Assembly: GCF_002127655.1 (NCBI RefSeq)
Contig: NZ_NEHB01000002.1
Coordinates: forward strand, 173,619-237,618
Direction: 5' to 3'
DNA from: Janthinobacterium sp. GW456P
Lineage (GTDB): Bacteria > Pseudomonadota > Gammaproteobacteria > Burkholderiales > Burkholderiaceae_D
Length of the DNA: 64,000 nt
Part shown: positions 26,258 through 37,423 of the stretch, piece by piece
Layout of the letters: each line of letters begins with the position of its first letter
How positions within the stretch are numbered: position 1 is the first letter of the stretch
The notes under the pieces: generated by a model
What the model saw: the letters and a program-made list of their open reading frames with translations, nothing else
Told to the model about the DNA's origin: nothing
The model's database searches: none
Position numbers and translations under genes: made by a program

Positions 26258-26906
26258 GATTTTTCCTCGTCTGGTGAATGTAGAAAATAATGCCGATACG
26301 AACTTAAGGCTGGCTTAGAGTGTTTAAATAAACGTCTTTTCAACTTATTCAGCCTTCCCCCGCCTTTTTCTTATCGCACTGCCCGCACAGGACTCGCACA
26401 GCCACGCCCAGCCAACGTACTCAAGTTGCCGCGTGAGTAAAAGCACTGCAACCCACCAAAATGAATTGCATATAAGACAATATACTAGTCCAAATACGCG
26501 GCATCTGCGCCTCGCGCAAACTTCCTGATTGTTAAATATCAATCAAGCTGCTGGTTGGCTTGGCAACGATGCTATTTCAACACATTAGGATGCCGGCGGG
26601 CGCACACAAGGCTTTGCAGCAACTTGTTACAAATCAATGGTGCCGCACAGCAATAAATGCTTTTCAGCATCATCGTTTCGGGCGCCTTGTTCGCACCGCA
26701 ACCTTGCCTGCAAGATCAGCACGACATGGCCCGTCCCGGCGATTTACGCTAAACTATGGCCTGAACTTGCAGCGAGCCTGCCACCGGGCAGCCAGAGGCG
26801 CCCGGCCGGTCATCCACCGCGCCCAACCCTGAGCGCCCCCCTGCGCCGCAGCATCCTGCCCACCCATCTTGTTTGCCGCCACATTTACCGATAAGCGCCC
26901 GACTCC
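26258..26906. other. 649-bp gene-free stretch before miaB
   Basis: Lower in GC than its surroundings, especially 26280-26560. It must hold the promoters of the divergent XRE-like gene and miaB, but no confident -35/-10 pair stands out. GATTG-TTAAATAT-CAATC (26527-26544) is a small palindrome. Short frames here lack ribosome sites and recognisable domains. No tRNA or known small RNA seen. Confidence 0.45.
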
Positions 26907-28274
26907 ATGCAGAAAAAAGTATTCATTAAAACCTTCGGCTGCCAGATGAACGAGTATGACTCGGACAAGATGGCCGACGTGCTGGGCGCCTCCGATGGCC
27001 TGGTGCGCACCGACACGCCGGAAGACGCCGACGTCATCCTGCTCAACACCTGCTCCGTGCGCGAAAAGGCGCAGGAAAAAGTGTTTTCCGACCTGGGCCG
27101 CCTGCGCGAACTGAAGCTGGCCAATCCAAACCTGCTGATCGGCGTGGGCGGCTGCGTGGCGTCGCAGGAAGGCGACGCCATCGTCAAGCGCGCGCCGTAT
27201 GTCGACATGGTGTTCGGCCCGCAAACCTTGCACCGCCTGCCGCAGATGATCGAACTGCGCCGCGCCAGCGGCGATGCGCAAGTGGACATCAGCTTCCCGG
27301 AAATCGAAAAGTTCGACCACATGCCGCCGGCCAAGGTGGAAGGCGCTTCGGCGTTCGTCTCCATCATGGAAGGCTGCAGCAAATATTGCAGCTACTGCGT
27401 CGTGCCCTACACGCGCGGCGAGGAAGTCTCGCGCCGCTTCGAGGACGTGCTGACGGAAGTGGCGGGCCTGGCCGCCCAGGGCGTCAAGGAAATCACCCTG
27501 CTGGGGCAAAACGTGAACGCCTACCGCGGCGCGATGGAAGGCGGAGACATTGCCGACTTCGCCCTGCTGCTCGAATACGTGGCCGACATTCCCGGCATTG
27601 AGCGCATGCGTTTCGTCACCAGCCACCCGAAGGAATTCACGCAGCGCCTGATCGACGCCTACGCGAAGATCCCGCAACTGGTCGATCATTTGTATTTGCC
27701 GGCACAGCACGGTTCCGACAAGATCCTCGGCGCCATGAAGCGCGGCTACACGGGCCTCGAATACAAGTCCATCATCCGCCGCATCCGCGCCGTACGCCCG
27801 AACATGGCCATTTCCTCCGACTTCATCGTCGGTTTCCCCGGCGAGACGCAGGCCGACTTCGACGCCATGATGAAGCTGATCGCGGACGTCGGCTTCGACA
27901 ACAGCTACAGCTTCATCTTCAGCAAGCGCCCCGGCACGCCGGCCGCCAACCTGGAAGACGACACGCCGCATGACGTCAAGCTGGCCCGGCTGCAGCAGCT
28001 GCAGGCGGCCATCGACGCCAACACGCGCAAATACAGCCTGGCCATGGTGGGCAGCGTACAAACCATCCTCGTCGAAGGCCGGTCAAAAAAGGATACGATT
28101 GATCGCGAACTGCAGGGCCGCACCGAAAACAACCGCGTGGTCAACTTCGACGCCGGCGCCGACGGCTTGCAATTGATCGGCCAGCTGGTCGACGTGCGCA
28201 TCACCGAGAGCCATTCCTACACCCTGCGCGGCGAACTCGTCGCCAGCGCACCCGCATTGAAAAGAGCCAGTTGA
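26907..28274 (+). CDS. miaB: tRNA-2-methylthio-N6-dimethylallyladenosine synthase
   Basis: 455 residues. The N-terminal UPF0004 domain has the three auxiliary-cluster cysteines ([34 protein letters not shown]). The radical-SAM cluster is [17 protein letters not shown], and a TRAM domain closes the protein. It adds the methylthio group to i6A37 of tRNAs reading UNN codons. It is the first gene of miaB-phoH-ybeY, a conserved order: its TGA overlaps the TTG start of phoH. Full length, no abnormal features. Confidence 0.96.
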   Translation: MQKKVFIKTFGCQMNEYDSDKMADVLGASDGLVRTDTPEDADVILLNTCSVREKAQEKVFSDLGRLRELKLANPNLLIGVGGCVASQEGDAIVKRAPYVDMVFGPQTLHRLPQMIELRRASGDAQVDISFPEIEKFDHMPPAKVEGASAFVSIMEGCSKYCSYCVVPYTRGEEVSRRFEDVLTEVAGLAAQGVKEITLLGQNVNAYRGAMEGGDIADFALLLEYVADIPGIERMRFVTSHPKEFTQRLIDAYAKIPQLVDHLYLPAQHGSDKILGAMKRGYTGLEYKSIIRRIRAVRPNMAISSDFIVGFPGETQADFDAMMKLIADVGFDNSYSFIFSKRPGTPAANLEDDTPHDVKLARLQQLQAAIDANTRKYSLAMVGSVQTILVEGRSKKDTIDRELQGRTENNRVVNFDAGADGLQLIGQLVDVRITESHSYTLRGELVASAPALKRAS

Positions 28275-29335
28275 AAACCAAAGCCCCGATACAGCCGCAT
28301 TACTTCATCCCCGAGCCGCTGGACAACACGCGCCTGGCGCATTTGTGCGGACCGCTCGATGAAAACCTGCGCCAGATTTCCGCCGCCCTCGACGTGACGA
28401 TTTTCCGCCGCGGCGAGAAATTCATCGTCGGCGGCAGCAATGCCGAACGCGCCGTGGAAATCCTGGAACAGTTCTACGCCATCGCCAACAAGGTCGTGCC
28501 GCTGGAAGAAGTGCAGCTGGCCCTGGTGGAACAGCGCGCGGGCCTGTCCGCCGCCTCGGAACACCACGCCAACGCGCCCATCAGCACCTTCGTCGAGCCG
28601 GACATCGCCAGCCCCGTGCTGAAAACGCGGCGCTCCGACCTGCGCGGACGCACGCCGCACCAGATCGCCTACCTGCGCGACATCCTCGAACACGACATCA
28701 GCTTCGGCGTGGGCCCGGCCGGCACGGGCAAGACCTATCTGGCCGTCGCCTGTGCCGTCGACGCGCTCGAGCGCGACGCCGTCAAGCGCATCATCCTCAC
28801 GCGTCCCGCCGTCGAAGCGGGCGAACGCCTGGGCTTTTTGCCGGGCGACCTGGCGCAAAAGGTCGATCCCTACCTGCGCCCCCTGTACGACGCGCTGTAC
28901 GATTTGCTGGGCTTTGACCGCACGCAGAAGCTGTTTGAAAAACAGGTGATCGAGATCGCCCCGCTGGCCTATATGCGCGGGCGCACCCTGAACCACGCCT
29001 TCGTCATCCTCGACGAGGCGCAGAACACCACCGTCGAACAGATGAAGATGTTTTTGACGCGCATCGGCTTTGGCAGCAAGGCCGTGGTGACGGGCGACGT
29101 CACGCAAGTCGACCTGCACAAGAGCCAGACGAGTGGCCTGATCGACGCCGTGCACGTATTGAAAGACGTGCGCGGCATCGGCTTCACGCAATTTAACAGC
29201 ACCGACGTGGTGCGCCATCCGCTGGTCGCGCGCATCGTCGACGCGTATGAAACGGCGCAGGCGGCCAATGCCGACGCCGCCCACCTGCCCTCCTTATTGA
29301 AACCAGCTAGCGCCAAAAATGTCCGAAAAAAATAA
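28271..29335 (+). CDS. PhoH-like ATPase
   Basis: 354 residues. Walker [14 protein letters not shown] and Walker [10 protein letters not shown] in the PhoH domain (about residues 120-330), with the N-terminal KH-like region common in YbeZ proteins. E. coli YbeZ works with YbeY in rRNA and ribosome metabolism. The start is a TTG at 28271, overlapping the miaB stop, with GAAAAGAG just upstream; no ATG with the right homology lies near. Its last 17 bp overlap ybeY. YbeZ is the closest named relative. Confidence 0.93.
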   Translation: MKTKAPIQPHYFIPEPLDNTRLAHLCGPLDENLRQISAALDVTIFRRGEKFIVGGSNAERAVEILEQFYAIANKVVPLEEVQLALVEQRAGLSAASEHHANAPISTFVEPDIASPVLKTRRSDLRGRTPHQIAYLRDILEHDISFGVGPAGTGKTYLAVACAVDALERDAVKRIILTRPAVEAGERLGFLPGDLAQKVDPYLRPLYDALYDLLGFDRTQKLFEKQVIEIAPLAYMRGRTLNHAFVILDEAQNTTVEQMKMFLTRIGFGSKAVVTGDVTQVDLHKSQTSGLIDAVHVLKDVRGIGFTQFNSTDVVRHPLVARIVDAYETAQAANADAAHLPSLLKPASAKNVRKK

Positions 29336-29783
29336 ACTGTCCTTGTCCGTGCAATACCCGGATGCCCGTCTGGAAACCCTGATCACGCGCCCGAAAGTGC
29401 GCCGCTGGGTCAATGCGGCCCTGTTCGCCCCGGCCGAATTCACCATCCGCTTCGTCGACGCGGAAGAAGGCCGCAGCCTGAACCGCGACTACCGCGAAAA
29501 GGACTACGCCACCAACGTGCTGACCTTCGCCTACAACGAAGGCGAAGAGTTGAGCGACGACGAGCCGACGCGCGCCGACATCATCCTGTGCACGGACGTG
29601 CTGGAAAAGGAAGCGGCCGAACAGAAAAAGAGCGTGGAAGAGCACACGGCGCATCTGATCGTGCACGGGGTGCTGCATGCGCAGGGCTACGACCACATGG
29701 ATGACGAGGAAGCGGCCGAGATGGAAGGGCTGGAAACCGGGATACTGGCCAGGCTGGGCATCGCCGACCCGTATCGGCAATAA
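29319..29783 (+). CDS. ybeY: Endoribonuclease YbeY
   Basis: 154 residues. The zinc-binding signature is [15 protein letters not shown] (three His), and the preceding [14 protein letters not shown] and [14 protein letters not shown] blocks are conserved. It is involved in 16S rRNA 3'-end maturation and late ribosome quality control. The ATG (29319) lies within the 3' end of phoH, consistent with coupling. The cluster normally continues to corC, but here four kilobase-scale positions are taken by two lipoprotein genes and a DUF4259 gene first. Confidence 0.95.
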   Translation: MSEKNKLSLSVQYPDARLETLITRPKVRRWVNAALFAPAEFTIRFVDAEEGRSLNRDYREKDYATNVLTFAYNEGEELSDDEPTRADIILCTDVLEKEAAEQKKSVEEHTAHLIVHGVLHAQGYDHMDDEEAAEMEGLETGILARLGIADPYRQ

Positions 29784-29965
29784 GCGGCCAGACATCAAGG
29801 CCTGCCCTGAAATAATCCCCTTGAGAAATATTATATTGGCAATATTGACGCTATAATTGCATGCGCATTTCTTTTACCTTTCCCATAGGGAGCATGGTCA
29901 ATGCAATGCGCATGTCATTCACGCGTCGTGAATAATAATGTCAATAAAATCAGGGAGTTCTCAGC

Positions 29966-30520
29966 ATGCGTAGTTTCAAAATCTTGTTTGCATTTTGCTC
30001 GGCTCTTGCATTGTCCGCATGTTCCACCGTCGCGCCGCCGTATGCACCTGCCATGGATAATGTGCAGACACTGAAAAACACTGGCGATGCCAAAGCCAGG
30101 GTAGGCGCCTTTACTGCAGACAAGCCGGCCGATGCTTCCTTGTCCATGCGCGGCACCTCGCTCGATTCGCCGTATGCCAAGTCATATGCCGCGTATATCG
30201 CCGAGGCATTGAAACAGGAATTGTCGCTTGCAAATAAACTGGCGCCTGACGCCGATATCGAAATTTCCGGCATCTTGCTGAAAAATGATTTTGACGCGTC
30301 GGGCTTCAGCACCGGCACGGCGAAGATCGACGTGCGCTTTATCGTCAAAAAAGCCGGACAGGTACGCTATGATCAAGTGAAAACCGCCAGTCATGAATGG
30401 CCATCGTCATTTGTCGGCGCCATTGCGCTGCCGCGCGCGATGCAGGAATATACGGTCGTCGTACAAAAGCTGCTTGCCGACCTGTACCAGGATAAGCAAT
30501 TCAGCAATAGCCTGCAATAA
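29966..30520 (+). CDS. Lipoprotein of unknown function (first of a tandem pair)
   Basis: 184 residues. Lipobox LSAC at about 16-19 (FCSALALSACSTVAPPYAP). The mature part is hydrophilic with mixed alpha/beta pattern; ADIEISGILLKNDFDASGFSTGTAKIDVRFIVKKAGQVRYDQVKTA resembles YajG-like outer-membrane lipoproteins in layout only. GGGAG lies eight bases before the ATG. It is followed after 32 bp by another lipoprotein gene, so they probably form an operon. Base composition looks lower in GC than the neighbouring housekeeping genes, suggesting insertion into the ybeY-corC interval. No function assigned. Confidence 0.8.
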   Translation: MRSFKILFAFCSALALSACSTVAPPYAPAMDNVQTLKNTGDAKARVGAFTADKPADASLSMRGTSLDSPYAKSYAAYIAEALKQELSLANKLAPDADIEISGILLKNDFDASGFSTGTAKIDVRFIVKKAGQVRYDQVKTASHEWPSSFVGAIALPRAMQEYTVVVQKLLADLYQDKQFSNSLQ

Positions 30521-30552
30521 GCGGCTTTTTTGTTCATGACGAAAGCACGCAT

Positions 30553-31143
30553 ATGGCACTAGCAAAAATTCTCGCAACCATTGCCGTGATATTGACACTG
30601 GCTGGCTGCGCGCATCCGATGGGTATCAATCCGGACCTCAGCAAGATCGCGCTGCCAGATACCGCGCAAGCCATGCACAAGCATGTCGCTTACTACATCA
30701 GCGATACGATGCTGCAGACCGAAGTGACATCGGGTGGCGGCGGTGGCGACAAGGTCAGCTATTTCCCGTATCGCGATATGGAATTGGCCTTGTACAAAAT
30801 GCTGTCGAATGTCTTTGGCGAGGTGACCCGCCTGAAAAACCCGCTCGACAAGGACGCACTTGCTGCCACGAAGATCGTTTATCTGATCACACCACAGATA
30901 TCAACCACTTCTTCGTCGAGCAGTGCGCTGACCTGGCCACCAACGCATTTCAGCGTCGACCTGACATGCATCGTCAGCGATGCCGGCGGCAAGGAAGTCG
31001 TCTCGAAAAAGGTGGTGGGCATAGGCGCGGCTGAATTCAGCGAATTCAAGAAAGACGCGTCGATCACGGGCAGGCGCGCGGTGGAAGACGCCGTACTCAA
31101 GATGCAGCAAGCCTTGCTGGCTGCACCGCTCCTGCGCGAATAA
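30553..31143 (+). CDS. Lipoprotein of unknown function (second of a tandem pair)
   Basis: 196 residues. Signal peptide and lipobox LAGC (AVILTLAGCAHPMG). The mature protein includes a glycine run (SGGGGGDK), KIVYLITPQISTTSSSSSALTWPP and VVSKKVVGIGAAEFSEFKKDASITGRRAVEDAVLKMQQAL. That alternating pattern recalls small auxiliary lipoproteins of envelope complexes, but I cannot name a family. It lies 32 bp downstream of the first lipoprotein gene and is likely cotranscribed and functionally paired. No ribosome site stronger than GACGAAAG is visible upstream. Confidence 0.78.
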   Translation: MALAKILATIAVILTLAGCAHPMGINPDLSKIALPDTAQAMHKHVAYYISDTMLQTEVTSGGGGGDKVSYFPYRDMELALYKMLSNVFGEVTRLKNPLDKDALAATKIVYLITPQISTTSSSSSALTWPPTHFSVDLTCIVSDAGGKEVVSKKVVGIGAAEFSEFKKDASITGRRAVEDAVLKMQQALLAAPLLRE

Positions 31144-31206
31144 TCGTGCAGGTCCCGGGCAGGCATGGCAACATGCCTGCCTTACATCAATACAGCAAGG
31201 ACACAT

Positions 31207-31629
31207 ATGGGCACCTGGGCACTTGACGCCTTCGGCAACGACTACGCCATGGACTGGGCGCAGGACCTGCAGGAATACAAAACGCTGGAACTGGTCGAGA
31301 CCACGCTCGACAACGTGATCGACAGCACCGAAGACGAACTGGAAGCGCCATTCGCCGCCGAAGCGCTGGCCGCGCTGGACGTGATCGCGCGCCTGCAAGG
31401 CCGGCCGGGCGCACCCGATCCCGCCACCGCCGAGGTGGACGAATGGGTGGCCGCCTGCAAGAAGAAAGTCACGCCGCCACTGCTGGACAAGGCACGCCTG
31501 GCCTTCGAGCGCATTTTGTCGGACGCGTCCGAGCTGCGCCAGCTGTGGCAGGACAGCGAGCACTTTGCCGACTGGCAGGCCGACGTGGCGCACTTGCGCG
31601 CGCGCGTGCTGGGTCCGGAAGCGGCGTAA
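31207..31629 (+). CDS. DUF4259 domain protein
   Basis: 140 residues from the ATG at 31207. MGTWALDAFGNDYAMDWAQDL is the typical DUF4259 opening, and the remainder is acidic and helical (ALAALDVIARLQGRPG...WVAACKKKV). Cytoplasmic, function not established. AAGGACAC before the ATG serves as ribosome site; the longer in-frame reading from 31165 has none and lacks the family's start. It lies between the lipoprotein pair and corC, followed by a probable terminator. Confidence 0.83.
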   Translation: MGTWALDAFGNDYAMDWAQDLQEYKTLELVETTLDNVIDSTEDELEAPFAAEALAALDVIARLQGRPGAPDPATAEVDEWVAACKKKVTPPLLDKARLAFERILSDASELRQLWQDSEHFADWQADVAHLRARVLGPEAA

Positions 31630-31671
31630 AAGATCGCGCAACGGCGCACTTCAACGTATTAAATTTGCATC

Positions 31672-31704
31672 AAAAGCGGGGAAATCCGGTATTCCCCCAC
31701 TTTT
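31672..31704 (+). terminator. Probable terminator after the DUF4259 gene
   Basis: AAAAG-C-GGGGAA (31672-31683) pairs, with one small bulge, with TTCCCCCACTTTT (31692-31704). T-run at its end. It separates the inserted genes from corC-lnt. Confidence 0.55.
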
Positions 31705-31746
31705 GGTGTATCCTATATCCCTTCGCAACAACGGCTCACGCCTCCT

Positions 31747-32625
31747 ATGCCCGAGCACCCTAGTGGCGTCAGAACTGACGTCAAGCCCCACCGGTCACTG
31801 TTTGAACGCCTGACCGCACTCATTTCCCCCGAGCCAGAGAACCGTGCAGAATTGCTCGAAGTTCTACACGATGCGCATGAACGCAAGCTGATCGACGCCG
31901 ACGCCCTGTCGATGATCGAAGGCGTGTTCCAGGTGTCGGATCTCTGTGCGCGCGACATCATGATTCCCCGTTCGCAGATGGATGTCATCGACATCAGCAA
32001 GCCGATCGAGGAATGGATGCCGGAAGTCCTGTCCACCGCCCACTCGCGCTTCCCCGCGATCGAAGGCGAACGCGACAAGGTCATCGGCATCCTGCTGGCG
32101 AAAGACTTGCTGCGTTACTACGCCGAGGAAACTTTCGACGTGCGCGACATGCTGCGCCCCGCCATCTTCATCCCCGAATCGAAACGCCTGAATGTGCTGC
32201 TGCGCGATTTCCGCGCGAACCACAATCACATGGCCATCGTCGTCGATGAATACAGCGGCGTCGCCGGCCTGATCACCATCGAAGACGTGCTGGAACAGAT
32301 CGTCGGCGATATCGAGGACGAATACGACTTCGACGAAGCCGAGGACAATATCCTCTCGCTCAAGGAAGGCCAGTTCGGCCCCCGCTGGCGCGTCAAGGCG
32401 CTGACCGAGATCGAACAGTTCAACGAAGAAGTGGGCAGCCACCTGGTGGACGACGACGTCGACACCATCGGCGGCCTCGTCTCGAAGTACCTGGGCCGCA
32501 TGGCGCACAAGGGCGATATTTTCGACCTGGGCAATCTGCGCTTCGAGGTGCTGCGCGCCGATGCGCGCCAGGTGCACGTGCTGCTCGTCGAGCGCCTGCC
32601 CAACGTGCCGGAACTGGAACTCTGA
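31747..32625 (+). CDS. corC: HlyC/CorC-family CBS-domain protein
   Basis: 292 residues. Two CBS domains (RDIMIPRSQMDVIDI ... AIVVDEYSGVAGLITIEDVLEQIVGDIEDEYD) and a C-terminal CorC/HlyC FAD-binding-like domain. E. coli CorC is implicated in magnesium and cobalt efflux with CorA; in Burkholderiales the gene regularly precedes lnt, so a membrane-related role is also possible. No signal peptide; it is the cytoplasmic member of the family. Upstream of lnt by 16 bp. Confidence 0.9.
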   Translation: MPEHPSGVRTDVKPHRSLFERLTALISPEPENRAELLEVLHDAHERKLIDADALSMIEGVFQVSDLCARDIMIPRSQMDVIDISKPIEEWMPEVLSTAHSRFPAIEGERDKVIGILLAKDLLRYYAEETFDVRDMLRPAIFIPESKRLNVLLRDFRANHNHMAIVVDEYSGVAGLITIEDVLEQIVGDIEDEYDFDEAEDNILSLKEGQFGPRWRVKALTEIEQFNEEVGSHLVDDDVDTIGGLVSKYLGRMAHKGDIFDLGNLRFEVLRADARQVHVLLVERLPNVPELEL

Positions 32626-32626
32626 C

Positions 32627-32641
32627 ATGCGCGTGCTGTAA
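32627..32641 (+). other. Four-codon reading frame abutting the lnt start
   Basis: ATGCGCGTGCTGTAA (peptide MRVL) fills the gap between corC and lnt so that its stop TAA is directly followed by the lnt ATG. It might couple translation or be a chance sequence; no ribosome site beyond the corC tail is seen. Confidence 0.3.
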
Positions 32642-34222
32642 ATGCGTTTCAGACGCGCCGACCCCAACGCCCCCGCCAAACCGCCCCGCAGCACCTGGGC
32701 GCGCATGCTGACTGCCGCCATCGCCGGCGCCGTCGCCGTGCTGGCGTTCGCCCCTTTCGGCTACTGGCCGCTGCAAATCCTCAGCCTGGGCGTGCTGTTC
32801 TACCAGGTGCTGCGCGCATCGAACGTCAAGGCCGGCGCGCTGATCGGCTGGGCCTACGGCTTTGGCTGGTGCGCGGCCGGCACGCACTGGCTGTATATCT
32901 CCATGCACCGCTATGGCGACATGGCCGCGCCGATCGCCGCCATCGCCGTGGCCCTGCTGGCCCTGTTGATGGCCATTTATGTGGCCTTGGCCATGGGCGC
33001 GGCCGCCTGGCTGCGCCAGCGCTGGGTGCTGTCCCTGCCCGTCATGACCCTGCTGGTATTGCCGGCCACGTGGACCCTGTTCGAATGGACGCGCGGCTGG
33101 CTGTTTACGGGTTTTCCGTGGCTGGCCACCGGCTACGCCCACAATGCCAGTCCGCTGGGCGGCTTTGCCCCCATCGTCGGATCGTACGGCCTGGGCTGGC
33201 TGGCGGCGCTGTCCGCCGGCGCCCTGCTCTTGCTCACGCACCGCACGCGCTGGCGCGCGCTCGGCGGCGTGATCGCGCTGTATGCGGCCGGCGTTGGCTT
33301 GCAATACGTGAGCTGGACCCACCCGGTCGGGCGCCCGATCACGGTGCGCCTGCTGCAGGGGAACGTGCCGCAGCAGCAGAAATTCGACCCCGGCTTCGTG
33401 CTGGGCGCCCTGCAGATGTACCAGAGCGCCATCACCAGCGCGCCGGCCGACCTGATCGCCACGCCGGAAACGGCCGTCACCGTGCTGCCGCACCAGCTGC
33501 CGCCCGGCTATCTGGATAGCCTGGCGACATATGCGCAGCAGACGGGCAGCACGATTTTGCTCGGCATGCCCGTGCTCGACGAGCAGCAGCGCTTCTACAA
33601 TGCGGCCGTGGGCATCACGCCCAACGGCACACCGGGACCGTACTACCAGTACCGCAAGCATCATCTGGTGCCGTTCGGCGAATTCGTGCCGCCCGGCCTG
33701 CACTGGTTCGTCGCCATGATGGCCATCCCGCTGGGCGACATGGGCCGCGGCGCCGAAGTGCAGGCGCCGCTGCAGGTACGCGACCAGCTGGTGCTGCCGA
33801 ATATCTGCTACGAAGATTTGTTTGGCGAGGAAATCGCCGGCCAGCTGGCCAGCGCCCACCGCCATGGCAAGCAGTCGGCATCCGTGCTGCTCAATATCTC
33901 GAACCTGGCCTGGTTCGGCGACTCGATCGCCATCCCCCAGCATCTGCAGATTTCGCAGATGCGCAGCCTGGAAACGGGCCGCCCCATGCTGCGCTCGACG
34001 AACACGGGCGCCACCGCCGTCATCGACGGCAAGGGCGTGGTGCAAAGCCTGCTGCCGCCGGAGCAGCAAGCGACCCTGGCGGCCAAAGTGCAGGGCATGG
34101 GCGGCATGACGCCATACATTCTGTACGGCAACAAACTGGTGCTGGCCCTGGCCGCGCTGGCCCTGCTGACGGCCTTCCTGCTGTCGCGCGCCGCGCGCCG
34201 TGGCCGCGCCGCGCAGCAATAA
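32642..34222 (+). CDS. lnt: Apolipoprotein N-acyltransferase
   Basis: 526 residues. An N-terminal multi-helix membrane region (about 1-225) precedes a nitrilase-fold domain with the catalytic triad Glu ([10 protein letters not shown]), Lys ([15 protein letters not shown]) and Cys ([14 protein letters not shown]). It transfers a third acyl chain from phospholipid to the N-terminal Cys of lipoproteins in the inner membrane. A last hydrophobic segment ends the protein. Sits after corC in the conserved corC-lnt pair; relevant locally because several lipoproteins are encoded nearby. Confidence 0.95.
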   Translation: MRFRRADPNAPAKPPRSTWARMLTAAIAGAVAVLAFAPFGYWPLQILSLGVLFYQVLRASNVKAGALIGWAYGFGWCAAGTHWLYISMHRYGDMAAPIAAIAVALLALLMAIYVALAMGAAAWLRQRWVLSLPVMTLLVLPATWTLFEWTRGWLFTGFPWLATGYAHNASPLGGFAPIVGSYGLGWLAALSAGALLLLTHRTRWRALGGVIALYAAGVGLQYVSWTHPVGRPITVRLLQGNVPQQQKFDPGFVLGALQMYQSAITSAPADLIATPETAVTVLPHQLPPGYLDSLATYAQQTGSTILLGMPVLDEQQRFYNAAVGITPNGTPGPYYQYRKHHLVPFGEFVPPGLHWFVAMMAIPLGDMGRGAEVQAPLQVRDQLVLPNICYEDLFGEEIAGQLASAHRHGKQSASVLLNISNLAWFGDSIAIPQHLQISQMRSLETGRPMLRSTNTGATAVIDGKGVVQSLLPPEQQATLAAKVQGMGGMTPYILYGNKLVLALAALALLTAFLLSRAARRGRAAQQ

Positions 34223-34368
34223 GCGGCCGATATTGCCCGAAGAGTCACAGTGGGCCCGTAAAAACCGCTAAAATTAGCAAAACCCCGGCCCGGACGCGCT
34301 TGTTAGCAGCGTGCGGGCTTCAAGCAAACCTTAACAGCGCGCAGTCTCCCGCGCGGCGAACTCATACG

Positions 34369-35283
34369 ATGCTCACATTTCAACAAATTATCCTGACCTT
34401 GCAAACCTATTGGGACAAGCAAGGTTGCGCCCTGCTCCAGCCATACGACATGGAAGTCGGCGCCGGCACCTTCCACACCGGTACCTTCCTGCGCGCGATC
34501 GGCCCGGAACCGTGGCGCGCCGCGTATGTGCAGCCGTCGCGCCGCCCGAAAGACGGCCGCTATGGCGAAAACCCGAACCGCATGCAGCACTACTACCAGT
34601 ACCAGGTGGTGTTGAAGCCGGCACCGGAAAACATCCTCGACCTGTATCTGGGGTCGCTGGCCGCGCTGGGCCTGGACTTGAAACAGAATGACGTGCGCTT
34701 CGTCGAAGACGACTGGGAAAGCCCGACCCTGGGCGCCTGGGGCCTGGGCTGGGAAGTCTGGCTGAACGGCATGGAAGTGACCCAATTTACCTACTTCCAG
34801 CAAGTGGGCGGCCTCGATTGCAAGCCCGTGCTGGGCGAGATCACCTACGGCATCGAACGCCTGGCCATGTACCTGCAAGGCGTGGAAAACGTGTATGACC
34901 TGGTGTGGACCGAGTGGGAAGAAAACGGTATTACGAAAAAACTGACCTACGGCGACGTCTTCCACCAGAACGAGGTGGAGCAATCGACCTACAACTTCGA
35001 GCACGCGAACACGGACCTGCTGTTCGAACAGTTCGGCAACTACGAAGCGGAAGCGAAGCGTTTGATCGAGCTGCAACTGACCCTGCCCGCCTACGAGAAA
35101 ATCATGAAGGCCTCGCACAGCTTCAACATGCTCGATGCGCGCGGCGCCATCTCGGTGACGGAACGCGCCGCCTACATCGGCCGCGTGCGCACCCTGTCGC
35201 GCCTGGTGGCGCAAGCGTACTACGACTCGCGCGAGCGCCTCGGTTTCCCGATGCTGCCCGCCGCAGACCAAGCCGCCGCCTAA
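34369..35283 (+). CDS. glyQ: Glycyl-tRNA synthetase alpha subunit
   Basis: 304 residues. [60 protein letters not shown] is the highly conserved N-terminus of the alpha2-beta2 type; it carries the class-II active site. Start at 34369. The 147-bp gap after lnt suggests its own promoter. Together with glyS, 37 bp downstream, it charges tRNA-Gly. Confidence 0.97.
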   Translation: MLTFQQIILTLQTYWDKQGCALLQPYDMEVGAGTFHTGTFLRAIGPEPWRAAYVQPSRRPKDGRYGENPNRMQHYYQYQVVLKPAPENILDLYLGSLAALGLDLKQNDVRFVEDDWESPTLGAWGLGWEVWLNGMEVTQFTYFQQVGGLDCKPVLGEITYGIERLAMYLQGVENVYDLVWTEWEENGITKKLTYGDVFHQNEVEQSTYNFEHANTDLLFEQFGNYEAEAKRLIELQLTLPAYEKIMKASHSFNMLDARGAISVTERAAYIGRVRTLSRLVAQAYYDSRERLGFPMLPAADQAAA

Positions 35284-35320
35284 TTCGAGCCTCTACACCG
35301 CCGTACCTGACAAGAACACC

Positions 35321-37423
35321 ATGAACCAAACACTGCTCATCGAACTGCTGACCGAAGAACTGCCGCCGAAAGCGCTGGCCAAACTGGGCGCCGCCTTCAC
35401 GGCCGGCATCGTCAACGGCCTGAAAGCGCGCGACTTCCTGGAAGCCGACAGCGTCGCCACCAGCTACGCCTCGCCGCGCCGCCTGGCCGTCTCCATCACC
35501 AACGTGCGCGAAGTCTCGCCCGATAAATCGATCCGCGAAAAAGTCCTGCCCGTCTCCGTGGCGCTGGACGCGAACGGCAACGGCACGCCGCCGCTGGCCA
35601 AGAAACTGGCCGCGCTGGGCTTCCCCGACCTGACGGTCGCCGACCTGGAACGCGCCGTTGACGGCAAGGCGGAAAGCTTCTTCTACACCTACACGGCGCC
35701 CGGCAGCCAGCTCGCCACGGGCGCGCAAGCCGCCTTGACCGAGTCCTGCGCCAAGCTGCCGATTCCAAAACTGATGAGCTATCAGCGCCCGGACGGCACC
35801 ACCGTGCAATTCGTGCGTCCGGCCCACAGCCTGATCGCCCTGCATGGCATCAATATCCTGCCCTTGACCCTGCTGGGCTTGAACGCCGGCCGCACCACCC
35901 TGGGCCACCGCTTCCTCACCGACGGCGCGCCGATCGCCATCGCCCACGCGGAAAACTATGCGCCGTCGCTGATTCTCAACGCCAGCGTCATCGCCAGCAA
36001 CGAGGAGCGCAAGGAGCGCATCCGCGCCCAGCTGCTGGACAAGGCCGGCGCCGACCAGGTGCTGATGCCCGAAGCGCTGCTCGATGAAGTCACGGCCCTG
36101 GTCGAATGGCCGGTCGTATATGAGTGCCACTTCGAAGAAGAATTCCTGGCCGTGCCGCAGGAATGCCTGATCCTCACCATGCAGACGAACCAGAAATACT
36201 TCGCCCTGACGGACAGCGACGGCAAGCTGCGCTCGCGCTTTTTGATCGTCTCGAACATCGAGACGGACACGCCCGAGCACATCATCGGCGGCAACGAGCG
36301 CGTCGTGCGCCCGCGCCTGTCCGACGCCAAGTTCTTCTTCGAGCAAGACAAGAAGAAGACGCTGGCATCGCGCCTGCCGCTGCTGGCCAACGTCGTCTAC
36401 CACAACAAGCTGGGCACGCAAGCTGCCCGCACAGAGCGCGTCAAGGCGCTGGCCGGCGCCATCGCCGCCAAATTGAACTACGACGTGGCCCTGGCCGAAC
36501 GCGGCGCCCTGCTGGCCAAGGCCGATCTGCTGACCGACATGGTGGGCGAATTCCCCGAGCTGCAAGGCATCATGGGCACATACTACGCGCGCCATGACGG
36601 CGAAGCGGAAGAAGTGGCGCTGGCCGCCTCCGAACACTACCAGCCGCGCTTTGCCGGCGACAGCCTGCCGTCCACCGCCACCGGCACCGCCGTGGCGCTG
36701 GCCGACAAGCTCGAAACCCTGGTCGGCATCTGGGCCATCGGCCTGGCGCCGACGGGCGACAAGGACCCGTTCGCGCTGCGCCGCCACGCCCTGGGCGTGC
36801 TGCGCATGCTGCTGGAAAAACGCCTGCCGCTGTCCATCGCGGGCTTGCTGGCGGACGCCGCCGCGCAGTTCGCAACCGTTCCCGGCTTCAAGGACCCGGT
36901 CGCGGACGTGACCACCTTCATGCTGGACCGCCTGCGCGGTATCCTGCGCGAGCGCGGTTTCTCGCCGAATGAAATCGAAGCCGTCGTGGCACAGAATCCG
37001 GACCGTCTGGACGACATCGTGCAGCGCCTGGAAGCCGTGCAGGCGTTTGCCGCGCTGCCGGAAAGCGCCTCGCTGGCAGCGGCCAACAAGCGCATCACGA
37101 ACATCCTGAAAAAGAACGAGGAAGCCGTGAGCCAGGTCGCCGCCGGCGGCGTCAACGTGGCGCTGCTGCAGGACGAAGCGGAGAAAAAACTCGCCGCCGC
37201 CGTCTCGCGCGTGCAGCCGGAAGTCGACGCGGCCTTTGCCAAGGGCGACTTCACCGGCACCCTGCAAACGCTGGCGCAGCTGCGCGATGATGTCGACGGC
37301 TTCTTCAACGACGTGATGGTGATGGCCGAGGATGTCGCCCTGCGCAACAACCGACTGGCCCTGCTGTCGTCCTTGCACGGCATGATGAACCGCGTGGCCG
37401 ACATTTCCAAGCTGGCGGCATAA
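35321..37423 (+). CDS. glyS: Glycyl-tRNA synthetase beta subunit
   Basis: 700 residues, the usual size. [23 protein letters not shown] and [26 protein letters not shown] are signature blocks; the C-terminal part is the tRNA-anticodon/DALR-like helical domain. Needed with GlyQ for glycylation. The stop TAA overlaps the gmhB ATG by one base (TAATG), so heptose biosynthesis is coupled to this operon. Confidence 0.97.
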   Translation: MNQTLLIELLTEELPPKALAKLGAAFTAGIVNGLKARDFLEADSVATSYASPRRLAVSITNVREVSPDKSIREKVLPVSVALDANGNGTPPLAKKLAALGFPDLTVADLERAVDGKAESFFYTYTAPGSQLATGAQAALTESCAKLPIPKLMSYQRPDGTTVQFVRPAHSLIALHGINILPLTLLGLNAGRTTLGHRFLTDGAPIAIAHAENYAPSLILNASVIASNEERKERIRAQLLDKAGADQVLMPEALLDEVTALVEWPVVYECHFEEEFLAVPQECLILTMQTNQKYFALTDSDGKLRSRFLIVSNIETDTPEHIIGGNERVVRPRLSDAKFFFEQDKKKTLASRLPLLANVVYHNKLGTQAARTERVKALAGAIAAKLNYDVALAERGALLAKADLLTDMVGEFPELQGIMGTYYARHDGEAEEVALAASEHYQPRFAGDSLPSTATGTAVALADKLETLVGIWAIGLAPTGDKDPFALRRHALGVLRMLLEKRLPLSIAGLLADAAAQFATVPGFKDPVADVTTFMLDRLRGILRERGFSPNEIEAVVAQNPDRLDDIVQRLEAVQAFAALPESASLAAANKRITNILKKNEEAVSQVAAGGVNVALLQDEAEKKLAAAVSRVQPEVDAAFAKGDFTGTLQTLAQLRDDVDGFFNDVMVMAEDVALRNNRLALLSSLHGMMNRVADISKLAA

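Noticed and set aside
26345-26832. Short frames in the gap before miaB
   Set aside because: Composition and lack of start signals argue against genes.
29820-29965. sigma-70 promoter before the lipoprotein pair (TTGAGA, TTGGCA, TATAAT elements)
   Set aside because: TATAAT is present, but no -35 at acceptable spacing; the combination could be chance in an AT-rich gap.
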